This document shows positions 43,668-55,635 of a stretch of 64,000 nt of DNA, in pieces. The DNA lies in NCBI RefSeq assembly GCF_000516985.1, contig NW_006917093.1, forward strand, positions 2,914,001 through 2,978,000, in the 5' to 3' direction. This DNA comes from Pestalotiopsis fici W106-1. Lineage: Eukaryota > Ascomycota > Sordariomycetes > Amphisphaeriales > Sporocadaceae. The notes beneath the pieces were generated by a model that was not told the DNA's origin, did no database searches, and saw nothing but the letters and a program-made list of their open reading frames with translations. The translations under genes were made by a program, and so were the position numbers. The stretch's first letter is position 1. Each line of letters begins with the position of its first letter.

Positions 43668-46055
43668 TATAACCTCAGCTGCGGTAATGACTTTTGCTCG
43701 TGTGTGCAACAATGACATTTGCCTGACGTTTGTACTACGTGCAAGATGCAGCAGAGACTGTTGCAGCTTAGGCACCCAGAGAATACGATTGGCTGGCAAA
43801 CAAGGGGGCGGCATATTTCTGCCTTGTCCTTTCATGCTTTAACAGCTTCTCGCCCAGGGAGACAGAGAGAGAAAAGCTTTGACCGTGGTAAAGAAAAAGA
43901 CTGCATTGGGATTTATACATGGCTAGCTGCATGTCATGCTCCTCCGGCACGGGTCATCGTGACTTTGGCAAATAGTTGGGGCAAAATCTGCAGCTGCAGT
44001 GGTGGGGAGATTGGGGCGTCCTCGGTAAGGGAGCCGTAAGATCTTGTAGATCAGCATGGGAAAGTATCTTGGAGGAACCGGTACTCGTCTGGTTCCCGGC
44101 CCTAAGTAGGTACAGTCAGGGCGGGTGGATGATGTGTTTAGTCAAGTTTCCACAACCAATACCTGACCCATGGCCTGTAGTAGAGAATCTGAGAGAGGGA
44201 GAGAGAGAGAGCTGTCAGACATGGCCATGAGCAGACAGCTGACGTTCCCGTGTTGGCCTGGCCTCGACTCTGCTCTGATGCCCCCACGCGGGTCAGAAAT
44301 AGGATTGTGGCTTTGTACGTGCGGATGAAGAGGCTCTGCGTTGTCATTCAACGAAAGCTTCCAGGCAAGCCGAGTAAGACACAGACTTACTTCTACGGGA
44401 AACGTACTAACAAGAAACAGCTCGCTGATTGGCTATAGCATGGCGAGTACTACCAACAATGACGGAGTATATACTATTTGACGCCAGCCAGGGCTGTGTT
44501 ATGCACCAAGATGTCATGAATAGTGAAAAAAAAAAAAAACAAAAAACCGAAAAAAAACCCGGGAGAAAAGGTATGTAGCACACACACACAGTGGACAATC
44601 TTGCGTTTTTTTTATTCAATTTATGCACATTGCTCGCATCATAAGAATTTGGGGAGGAGTTGGTTTGTGCTGATCATATATTGCACATCTCAGTCACCAT
44701 TCCGAACTCCCGATCCTTGAAGAACTGGGGTGTTTTCAGAAAGCGAAGAACTGAGCTACAGCTACTACTACTCATATCGTATCCTAGGAGAGATCAGATC
44801 TGTTGGAAAAGGGAGTTCCCGTCCGAGTCCATCCGTCGTCCCAACATGTGGAGAACCTCCTGTACATTGTCATCTCCTCTTTTTGCAGATCCGCACATAA
44901 AACCTTCCCACGTGCTTGGTAGCAAGTGCCCGAGCTTCCACCCATTCCCTCTGGATAATGTAGAGGAACAAGAGTGAATGATGAACATGCATTTCCAAAA
45001 GCAAAAGGGGTCGGACGGGCAGATTGTTTACAACAGTCTGAAAGATGCTGTAGATTTCTGACCGGCTGCGCAGGGCAGATTCTGTAAATGAATGCAGCAA
45101 AGGCGGGGAAAAAAAAGCCTGGTGATGTTTGCCATACAAGAATGGCGTGGTGTGGGTATAGGAAGAGCAAGTTTCCAAGTATAGGAAAAACTCCCGAGCG
45201 CCGCATAATCCAAGAATGCTACAGTTCCCAAAGTGAAAAGAGAAACAAGAAAAAAAAAACGCTTGCTAATTTAAGAGAATGGAAATCCATCCGCATCCCG
45301 GGCGTTGCCGTTTGGGCCGCTATGCAATTGTCGACGAAAAGAATGCAAGCAGTCAAAGGCAGTGCTTTGCGCATGCTGGCGGCGAGCGGTGCAATTGTCC
45401 GTGCAGTTGCCGGCGGTCGCCGCAGAAGGAAAGAAGATTCCATGTTGAAGAGAAAACGAGGGGCCAGGGTATCGAAATTTGCTGGGAAGAAATATTCGTG
45501 GAAAGTGGGTAGGGATTGCAGCGGGAGTATTTCAGCCGATGTCGAGCCAGCCAGTGAGTTGCTGTTTGTTTGATTTGGCTTGCATGGGTGCCGCCGATGT
45601 AGGACAGTATATGATGGTACAGAGGTGGGAAAGATGCAGGGTCAACGACTGTTGGGCTCAGTGGCTCTCAGTGATTTCAGCCTTGTATCCAAGGGCCTGA
45701 AGTGGAAAGAGAACGTTTGGATGAGATTGCAGCGTAGCAAGACGAAAATTTGATCCCCCTGGTCATGCTCGTATAAGCTTTCGGTTATACCGACGGGACG
45801 GATCGTCGAGGCACTGGTTTTTTTTTTCTCCTCATGGCTGCTGAACGTATCCCGTCCACGTAATACGCACGCATACAGGCTTGGCAATGCGTCCATATGT
45901 AGGTAAATTGTGGTTGTCCTTGTCGTCATTGGTGAGTCCATCCAGAAAGGCGAGATGAGGGCATTTGAGGGTTTGTGTGCTGCTTCTTCGGCCGTTGCTT
46001 TCTCACAATGGTGAGCGAGCGGGCGGTCAACCGCGCCCCAGCTACAGCCGCCACC

Positions 46056-46178
46056 TTAGTTGGGGCAGCGGTGGCATCCTTCGCTGTGGGCGCAGTAGTC
46101 GTGGGTGCCAAAGTCAACAGCTTTGCAGCAAAAGGTGCAGCAGTAGTTGACAAGAGGCTGGTACTCCTTGACGGCCAT
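46056..46178 (-). CDS. 40-residue cysteine-rich small protein
   Basis: An ATG-to-TAA frame of 40 codons on the minus strand, starting MAVKEYQPLVNYCC. It has seven cysteines and three histidines: CC-x2-CC, then C-x5-C-x2-C, with histidines placed as in a zinc-knuckle-like or metallothionein-like peptide. There is no signal peptide, so a cytosolic or nuclear metal-binding role is more likely than a secreted effector. A 216-codon frame spans the same bases in another phase on this strand, but it is low-complexity Thr/Ala/Lys and less convincing. The upstream 400 bp (to about 46580) is CT-rich in the gene's sense and could be its 5' leader. It is the only plausible coding unit in the gene-poor region; no family is recognised. 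Confidence 0.4.
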   Translation of the reverse strand: MAVKEYQPLVNYCCTFCCKAVDFGTHDYCAHSEGCHRCPN

Positions 46179-49042
46179 GTTGATGGATTATTCTCTGTTG
46201 GTTTGTGAGAATAGTTGTGAAAGTGCGAGTTGAGGGCTTCAAGACCAATATGATTGATACGGGTCAGGTATTTATAAAATAATGCAGTTTTGGTAGGTGA
46301 GTAGTAGTGGTTGTAGTCTTGAAGACAATGAAGCGTTGGTGTATCAATGTAATCAAGGTTGATCTTTTTGGTCTTTAGAGACACGAAACAAGTCAAGTTT
46401 GAGTAACAAGAAGAGGTATCGATGTGATGATGCTTTTTTCTTCTCTCTCTAGGCTTACTGGAAGACTGGAAGGGGGGGATGGGAGCACGTTTAAATGCTC
46501 TACGCGATGTGACTGAACCTGGAGACTGACGATCTCCCATAAGAGAGGTTCGGCTTGTGCGTAGGTGTGGATGCACCAGGTGGGAAGGGGACCAAAGGAA
46601 AAAAAAAAAAAAAAATACCTTGGGGTCTTTTGGGCACGTACCTACCTTGTAGCAGTATACATGAAATACCCAGGTAGATACTATGGTACAATGACTGACA
46701 GCCTACCAAAGTCCGCCCAACCTACCCTATCCAGGGTCTGCCATGTCGATGGGGGGTTACGGGGCTCGTCAGGGGTCGGGCGTCAGAGGGAGGGCAGCAA
46801 GGGAAGGGCCAAAAAAAAAAGTCTCGCCATTTTCACCAGGACAATAATTGTGAAATGAGATAAGTGGTGGCCCAACCACTAAAACCCGCGCGCATTGGAC
46901 CCCAAAGAACGCGCGACGAAGAGGAGAAAAAAAAAAGCACGGGCATCTCGATTGCGATAGGCACTCGTCACAGACCGGGCGAATAGGCTAAGGTACCTAG
47001 GTAGGTAGGGGAAGTTGTGATGGAAAGGGCGGCCTTTGGCAAGCAAGTGTGGCACCATTAGCACGGGGTCACGAGGACGGCAAGATTAGCATAGGCAGAG
47101 TAGGTAGCTAGGTAGGTACCGTGGGCAGGTAGCAGAGAGAGAAAGATGTTGACAGAAGACATGGCTTACCGTGGAGCCGCTTCATGATCTCCGTATGCAT
47201 ACGTACACTAGGTACCATATATGTATGTATGTATTCCAAAGATGAACTGGGGGGTCGGGACAACTTTTCTTTTCTTTGATTGTCATGGTCTTGTCGTGTC
47301 AATGCTCGGGGGGAGACGTGTTGCATCTGATGATTTGAAGAGGATGCAGAAAAATGTTCATCATCATCATGATCATCGTCAGACTGTTACAACCAATGCA
47401 TCATGGGCACAAAATACGTATGTAATATATCATGTACAGTACGTACTTCAATGTTTGCCGTACGTTCAAGTTCAGTTGGTTGTTGCTTGGCATGCACATG
47501 CGTACTATCTGACTGGACTACTAATGTATGTAGGACAGGTTGAGGCAGGCGATGTAGGTAAGGTACAACGATGATGGATTGCAGCCAGGTACATGCTGTA
47601 ACGTAGGTAGGTAGCACACGTACATAGGGTTGCGCGCGCCGTTGTGTTGGTTGATGTGAGGTGAGGGGCAGGCAGCTAAAACCAAGGCTCAAGCATGAAT
47701 TGAACGAACGTATGGGATGGGAAAGAAAGAAAGAAGGAGGGGCTCGGAGAAGACAGCCGATCGAATGAATAGCTGGACTACACAGTACAAAGCCCACAAA
47801 AAAGAAAAAAGAAAAAAAAAAGATTGAAATCTTTTTTTCTCGCGCCTACATCCATCAATACCAAACCACAGAATATTATTCTTGAAAGGGCAACTAAAGC
47901 ACCGGCCTGTAGGGAGCGTCCGGGGCTAAATGGAGCCTCCAGCTCCATCCATCCAGCTTGTGCAGAAGGATTCTGCTGGTTTCGCGTGCCTCTCATCTGC
48001 GGCTGACAGTTGACCCGGCGCAGGCGGGCGGGCTCAAGTGCTTCTGGCTGGGGGTGAGATAAACATGGACTTATTACCTACCTACCACACTAGTAGCAGA
48101 TCTAAGGTAGCGGAACGCATCTCATCGCTCAATCGCCCATCGCATCATTCGTATCTGTACCCGGTACGCAAATTGCGATTTCGTGACTCGGCAGCCAAGG
48201 AGCCAAGCCGTAATCCTCATGCCAGACGATAAAAACAAGACCCCTTTGTAGTGGAGATGCAGCTTAAAACCTGCTCTGCTCTATCATCCTGTACAAATGC
48301 CTCTTATTACAGGTTGCCTACCTACCTCCTCACACAGAATTGGCTGATTTGCTGCCGTGTCCATACTGACGAGAGCACCACGGACAAAAAGACTCCATCA
48401 CCAACCTAGGGAATACCTTCATCTGGGTCCCGCAGCTCAGGTCTATCTGACCCTACCTAGTTAGAGAGAAAAGCGGGGTGGAGTGCCTTTGTACACAGTA
48501 CTGCATACATCCGTACATCCATCATCCACATTGCGAGCTTTTTGATCTGAGCGGCACGGCAAGAAAGGGAAGGGTAATGTAGTAAAAAAAAAAACAGCGT
48601 CCATAATCCAAGACGATCCGAGCTTTGACGGTGTTGAACCCGGGACCCTCATCACCACTGGAACAAGGGGACCCTACCTGACCTTCCCATGACCCAGTAG
48701 ACAGGCAAAGACTGTTGAAGCACGACAATTGCCCAGATAATGGTGGGTATTGTTGTTTCTTTGATGGGGGCCAATCGCACCGCTGCACTGAGTCACTGAC
48801 ACACGAGACTGGGAGTGTGGGGAGCCCTAGGAATTCCGTCCTTCTCATTTTGGCGTCATGCAATAGATAATAATGTCAAAACATTGAACATGCTATACCC
48901 CAATATTTCGAGAGTGTCCAAGCTTACGCACAGTTTTATTTTATTACACTTCCTGGAGCTGACGGCATGGTGAGAGGCGAAGGTACTATGTAGGAAAGCC
49001 ATGCGCACTGTATATTACTCAACTTGGGCCAAAGTACCACTC

Positions 49043-49070
49043 GCTGCTGCTGCTGCTGCTGCTGCTGCTG
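49043..49070. repeat. (CTG)n trinucleotide repeat
   Basis: 28 bp of GCT/CTG units, not inside a supported reading frame. Confidence 0.9.
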
Positions 49071-50028
49071 GGTTTGAAAAGACGAATGCTACACATAACG
49101 TGTATCCAGTTTACAAACAGCTTCGTCAACGCATCAATGGTCTGTCAGTGTCTTGCCCTGCCCTATGCCGAGGTAATTGAGTGGGCCATGGGAGTATCGA
49201 ATCTGCCCTGTACCACCAGTACTTGTCCATACCGCAAAAGGCGGCCACGGCCATCCAGAGAAGACTCCATAATACAAGCATCGTGAGCTGGCAAATCGAG
49301 CGACAAAAAAGAAATGCGAAAAAAAAAAGTGGCTGGCCTATCATGAGCCTAAGTTACGGCACACGGAGAGGATTGCGAGGACGGGGCATAAAAAAAAAAG
49401 AAGCAGCAAAAAAAAAAGAGCAAAGATAACCCTCGTGGCGCCTTATCCGCTTTCCACAAATAGAACCCGCATGGCTTCCAAGTCAGCAGAAACGTCACCC
49501 GCGTCAGTTGCGCCCAACGAATGATGAGAAAGACTACAACTGCGATCAAAGCTAAGACGAGGCAACGTGGGTAGTAGACGTGTCGTGCAACTAAAAGTTG
49601 TGTTGCGTGCTCTTTTCTAGAATATGCCTTCAGTATATCAATATAGCCAGCCATAGCTCGAAACAACGCTCAAGTGTCAAGTACAGACTGCAGGCATCTA
49701 ATCACTGGTTCCAGTACATAGATACTAGTAGTACTCTGTGCACAACTGAGTGAGTGCTGCAGCGGTTCATGAGTGATGAGGAGTGGGATCGATGAGAAAG
49801 CTGTCAACACGTGCGTAGTGGAGAACCAAAGATCCTCTCTTCCCGTACGTACAAAAGGGTAGTAGTGTAACCCCCGGGCGATTATCGCTGTCTGGCACAG
49901 GGATCACTGACCAAGGGCTGCACAGTGAGAGATGACGGCAGCTTGCGCCGGTCGGTAGCCAAGAGACAAGAAAAGATTCCATCGTCGTCGACTCTCCACG
50001 CGCCCCTTCTGGGGGTGGTGGTGGTTAG

Positions 50029-50050
50029 TTTTTTTTTTTTTTTTTTTTTT
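50029..50050. repeat. poly-T tract (22 T)
   Basis: Uninterrupted T run after a GGTGGTGG segment. Confidence 0.9.
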
Positions 50051-52226
50051 CCCTCTCGCCAACCAACCCGCCGTCGCAACGGAATTACTGGTTCTAAAAC
50101 GTTCTGGCGCTGCCCGTCCGCCCGCCACCAAAACGAACCACTTTCGTCGTCAGCTTCCTCGAGATAAGGCAGGTTCGGTCTGCTGTAATAATGCTGAGAA
50201 ACACACAAGTCCCGAATGCAACTCTCAAAAAAGAAAAAGAAACATCGTGGTGGGACTTTTTCTCTGTCATGTTCCATCCCCGGACAGCGCCAACAACGAC
50301 AAAGTGACTACCTATCTACAAATGGATCTCTCAATGTATGGATATGGATGCACCGTCAATCGATGCCTTATTTGCCTTATGCATACCTTACCCAGGGTCT
50401 CTTTTGGGGTCTCTTTTTTGGGATATCCACCACGCTCGCTCAACCTGATACGACCTGAACGGGTACTTGCGTGCGTACGTCGTTGTGATGAACCCAGGGT
50501 TGTCTTCTTTTTGCTTGCTCCTCTTCTCACGCCATCCCGTCCTACCTAACCCACAGCGCCATGGGGGCAAGGGCTTTTTTCCTTTTTTTCTCATTGACAT
50601 TTTGCGGCAATTATGACCTTGACTTGCAAAAGAGGAGTATAGTCGCCATTTTCTTTTCTTTTTTTCCCTCCTTTATCCCTGCTCGAGGTGCAGCGATGCT
50701 AACGAACTTCAACCGGTAAGATTCAATATCGAATAAGCAATGGTACTCTGTACATGCAGCCCATATACCAGATCCTCTTCGGACCGGTCATGTGTCCAGG
50801 TGCCTAGGGAGTGTACAGTCACAGACGAAGCTCAAAATGTCTTCTTGATGGGTCAAGAAATTGTTATCTGATGCATATCATAACGTTTGCGCAATCTGGT
50901 TTTCCTGCACGGCGTCAATCAGGGCCAATCTCACTCTTGCTTAAAAACAACCCATGAACCTGAAAGGGTTCCCCCAGTGCGTCGGTGGAGCACAACGAGA
51001 GAGAGAGCGATTAACAACACTGCTCCCTGGCATATTGTCTTTGCATGAAAAGGCACGTGCTGGATCGTTGTCACTACACAGTACATCGTATACGCTGCGG
51101 GGGAGGGAGAAGAGAGAGAGAAACCCGCTTGTACTCTGTGTTCATGGTTACTTGAACACACTCAAGATGGACAGGCCCTTCATTTCTTTCTACTCTATGA
51201 AGCGAGCAGAAAGTCCGAAGTAGCCGCTATCTACTGGCTTGCAACCCACTGCCATTCAGTCCTCTCCTTTAGGGTGGGGTGAAGACATTTTGGGTCATGA
51301 TACCATAGAAGCAAGCAGCCGTCTTTCTACATCTCCTCCCTCGGGTCATCTTGAATGTCCTCTCGCTAACGGCGCATGAACTACGCCGCCCGCGAATCAA
51401 CCCCCCATCACCATGTCTGCTAATAACTTTTGGGGGGGGAGTCTAGGATCGTCCCCACTGGCGCCAGTTTGAGCAGATACAGTAAAGTGGCAGATCAATG
51501 CGGGCAAGCGGTTTCTGGCGCCGGCCCTCTCGGCTAGGCCTAACGCAGGAGAGTAACTGAAAACGGGCGTTCCCATTCCAGCAATGTTGATCCATATCCG
51601 CTGCCCGCCCTCGCTCGCTCGCTCATTCATCGAAACCCAGGCTCTCGGGTAAAAAGACCATATCTCGGTATTTACGGACTGTAGTGTAGGCTTCGTAGGT
51701 CACCTGCCACTTGACTTTGCTTGCCTGCTTGTATCGGCGGTGTAAGATTGGTCAAATGCGGGGGAAACAAGTCAATCACTATTTTTCTTCTTGTCTGGAT
51801 AGACGATGACATCAGTGCATCTTTGCAATGCTATGAGATGGAGCATGTAGTAAGTAGTGTTTTGCACAAAACAAAGCATGTGCGTGCTGCACTCTCGCAG
51901 CTTACACAACTTCTATGTGCAATCAAGGAATATATCGGACCCCACTTTCCCCCAATACAATATTGTTATAGTGCATGAACATTACCAGCGCGAAGGATTT
52001 CTCTCTGTCTGATTAAATTCTTATTATTATTTTTTCTTTCAAGCAACACCTCCTGGGAGAGGCTCCTTGTCATGGATGGAAAGAAAGTTGACTCTAGTTT
52101 GGCTGGTCCCTTCCACAGCCCGGGCTCTCCTTGTCTGTTTCGTGATTTTGACTATGCGTGCCGCTGTCGAGGGCCGGGGAGAGCTCCAGGAAGAACCATT
52201 ATTGCTTGCTGACAGCTACTAACAAA

Positions 52227-52243
52227 CCCCCCCCCCCCCCCCC
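52227..52243. repeat. poly-C tract (17 C)
   Basis: Uninterrupted C run; unusual and possibly i-motif/G-quadruplex forming. Confidence 0.9.
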
Positions 52244-53600
52244 AATCCACATATACTGCTGTGTATTATAGCTACGACACGTGTGTTTGAACAAGGTACA
52301 GACCAGAAATTCTCCTTTGCATGAATGAGAAGGAAGGAACCGAGATTCATTCCCTGTGAGAAGCAAGCAAGCAAGCAGGTTGCGATGCACTGCGCTGCGC
52401 TGCGACCCTGTCAACCGGTAAATTTTGTGTCTTCTGTGCCCTCTTCTCTTTCTGCTAGGAGAAGGGGAAAAAAGAAAAAAGAAAAAAAGCATGCACGCAC
52501 CACCACCCGCAGCGTTGTATGTCTACACCCATAGCTCGAGGCTGAACCTCGAGGCTTTCGTAGATCTTTCCATGCATCAGCAAGTTACTTGCATCTACCT
52601 AGCCGCTCGTACACTCTTGTTCTCTCTAACCCTCCCTTCCTCCGTTCCCCCTTTCTTGTTTTGCCTCCTTCGCAAAACCCAGCAACCTGGAAATTTCCCG
52701 AAACACGCATTACGTACCCGCGATACCCGGCAACGCGAGCCGGGAAAACCCAACCTGCCAACTGGGAAACCGAGGGGAAAGAAAGGAACTTTTGGTCATG
52801 GCCGTGAGGACGGTGCTTCCATCAGCTGAGTATCCGAGCGCCCGAGGGCATCGTATCTGATTGATGTTTTGCATATGGCACGTTTTCATTTACACCTCCC
52901 TACCCGCCCACCTTTTGCGACGGAAGCACCAAGCCAGGATGATGGCGCAACAATACTGAATCACGCCACAGACAAGAGCCGATCTCCATTTTCTATATAC
53001 ATGTGTACACATATACACATCTCACACCACTATACACAGTACACTACACACAAGAAGCAGGGCTACATCAAAGCATCAAGGTGGAACCCCATCTCTCCTT
53101 GGATTTCAAAAGGAAACGAGGTCGGTTGTGAGAGAATTGTCAAACCTTATTCCCTTCAATTTCCATTTTCGCTGGCTTGCCCCAGAACGAAACCGAAGCG
53201 ATCGACTCACTACGTACCGCTACTGCTGCTGCTACGTATTGTCATAAAAGCCGGCCCCGCCTGAAATAGCTCCCGAACAGCGATCATCCTGATTCTGACG
53301 GCCGCGCCGTCGCGTTTCACCCCGAGCTAACCTAGTGGGTATTCGTCGTCTTCTTTATCATTCGAGAAGTCTTCTGGATTGAAAGAGAAACAGGTAGGAA
53401 CCCCGGGTCGGTCACCCAACTCTTTCCCTTTTCTACATGGTAGGTCGGGTACGGGTACTGGAAGCCGCTTGGTCTTCCTTGATTGCCAACCGAGCCAACC
53501 CCCTTTGACATTGCCCTACCCGAGTCAACAACTAAACAAAGTACCCTAAGGAGGTTTGTTTTATTTTATTTTATCTTTTCTTGGTTGGTTCATGCAAAGG

Positions 53601-53628
53601 AAAAAAAAAAAAAAAAAAAAAAAAAAAA
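53601..53628. repeat. poly-A tract (28 A)
   Basis: Longest homopolymer in the window. Confidence 0.9.
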
Positions 53629-54317
53629 GACTAGGCTCTCGGTTCCGGGGGCAAACTTCCAAAGCGACGGAGGACGTGGCGCAAAAGGTTCGCTTGTATG
53701 AAGTAGAGTGCCCTATTTCTCAGAAACGAGTGGATTTCTGGGTACCTAGGTCGGGTAGCCGACAAGTAACGGCTGTGGACCTTGATGGTTCGCCCAGAAA
53801 AACGCGTCTTGCTATGAGAGAGAGATTGAAAGAAGACGCGATGACATGAGCATTTCTATTTGGCATGTGCCCGACAGCGAGGAATACGTTTGAAACAGTC
53901 GCGATTCCATCAAAGGTACCTCCCCGACAAAGATAGAAAGAAAAATATGTATCGAACCAGGTTTGGAGAGTACATACATGGTAATATCAATGCCGATAAG
54001 CCTGTTTCTGGGATCATAGCTTCGGAGAATTCAGATATAGACAAAACCCTCGACTATACTTGCTCCACGACGGCAGTCGGAGTTCGCCAAACGAGGCGGG
54101 TAATTCCATTCTGCTTGCTATGAACGGAAAGTTCTCTGATCTTCTCCTCCGCAGGAAACAAAAAGCCCGCTACCACTAAGCCTTGCTCCACAGAGACTTC
54201 CAAGGTAGTATTGTGTAGTGTATACATGGAACTTCTCGAAGGCACCAAGGAATGGCCTTCTTTGCCAGGGCACGGCGGTCTCTTTCATTTCGGGGAATGG
54301 CGCCCGTGGGGGCAGCA

Positions 54318-54321
<4 letters not shown>

Positions 54322-54353
<32 letters not shown>
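54322..54353. repeat. (GT)n microsatellite
   Basis: 32 bp of GT dinucleotides. Confidence 0.9.
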
Positions 54354-54355
<2 letters not shown>

Positions 54356-54653
54356 CTGTGAAATGTATAGAGGCAGTTTAATTGGCGTGGTGTATACACA
54401 GTAGTATAGCTACCCCCACAAAGCACACGTAGACTTTTGAAACGTTTCTAGAAAATAATATTGTCGAGCCACCGGTAACAAGTCTCATTGGATGGATGGG
54501 GGGCGATCGCACACAGGGAAGCTAACGTCAGCAGACGTTGTTCTGCGGGTCATATCTTGGGGCTGATCGCCTCCTTAACCCCCTTGGGATATAAAGTACA
54601 GCGACGTGGCTGTCGCTGATAGGAAATACGAAAAAAAGGCCGACGTGGGATGA

Positions 54654-54674
54654 TCTCTCTCTCTCTCTCTCTCT
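54654..54674. repeat. (CT)n microsatellite
   Basis: 21 bp of CT dinucleotides. Confidence 0.9.
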
Positions 54675-55635
54675 AACTGGAAGATCTGCCTTTTGGCCAT
54701 CTAGCGAAACCCAGAAACGACCCAGTCACAGCAAAGCCCTCAGAGGATGAATGGTTGCTACCGTGTAGAAAGCAGGAACGTGTATGCAATGTGACATACT
54801 TGCGTCACGACGTGACTTTGTTTGTACTGGAACCTCTTTGCTGGCCACTTTGTGATATTTTCAGTATACAATTGCCGAGGGGAACCGATCAGAGCCGAGA
54901 GCGAAATTTCCATATCGAGGATGGGAGGACAGTTGTTTGCCAGTCTTTTCCTCCCTTGAAGGGTTAAGTTACCGCACTACTTTGTCGATAATCACGCAGA
55001 TAGGTGCATCTCCGTGACCAACCACAAGAGATGACTCAATCATGTGCAGTACCGAGATACCTGTGTTGGTAATGTCGTGTAGTCCTGCAAGAAACAATTG
55101 TGACTCAGCGCAACCCCATCGGAATCCTTAGGCACATGAACAGCCAGTCCATTAGCGACAAGATATGGATAATAGAACCATGGTAGTTGTTGTAACCAAG
55201 CATCTGATTATCAGAGCTATCTATTTGCTGTGCGTCATGTTTCTACTGACTTTATCGGTTGGGCATTGATCCCGACTCTCGAGTAGTCTGTGACTTGAGA
55301 ACCCAGGATTCAGGACTCTGTATCGTGGTACTCGATGGATATATGCCCTCGTCCCTGAGATTTTGCAGCGCCAAAAACGACTCTCTCTGTGAATGTATGC
55401 AGCCTTGTCTGGTGGACTCGTTGCAATATCTTGAGGTGTTTTCTTTCGCAAAGCACTCGTCCTCTCTGGCGTGCATTTCCATCGTTCAACTTCAAGGCAG
55501 CGTGCCGCACCTGATACTGTTGAGAGCTAGATGAGTAATTAGATTTCATCGAAGGAAGCTCTTTCGCGACCCTAGATTCGTTGTCAAGAATTGTCATATT
55601 TTCTCCATCATTGATCAACGACTCCGCTGCCTCAT

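Larger units (their letters stand above)
40106..46055. other. gene-poor region, left part
   Basis: About 5.9 kb from the exo70 stop to the small cysteine-rich ORF. It is not obviously AT-rich, so it does not look like RIP-mutated transposons. It holds microsatellites (41.3 and 43.6 kb) and many short ORFs without family features. Frames of 140-173 codons near 41.3 and 45.1 kb are low-complexity or unrecognised and are not called. Confidence 0.5.
46179..55635. other. gene-poor region, right part
   Basis: About 9.5 kb to the 3' end of the NSUN4-like gene. It has many homopolymers and microsatellites and repeated TACCTACC/AGGTAGGT motifs between 46.6 and 48.5 kb. No frame here shows a protein family on either strand. 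A T-arm-like GGTTCAACACC on the minus strand near 48.63 kb does not fold as a tRNA. Confidence 0.5.

Noticed and set aside
45088..45573. 161-codon plus-strand ORF in the gene-poor region
   Set aside because: Lysine-rich and without motifs; no splice-supported extension or family resemblance.
45926..46576. 216-codon minus-strand ORF
   Set aside because: Thr/Ala/Lys-rich low complexity without family signature; the 40-codon Cys-rich frame in another phase is more protein-like.
48625..48665. tRNA-like T-arm (GGTTCAACACC on the minus strand)
   Set aside because: The flanking bases do not pair into a T stem and no D arm or acceptor stem was found.
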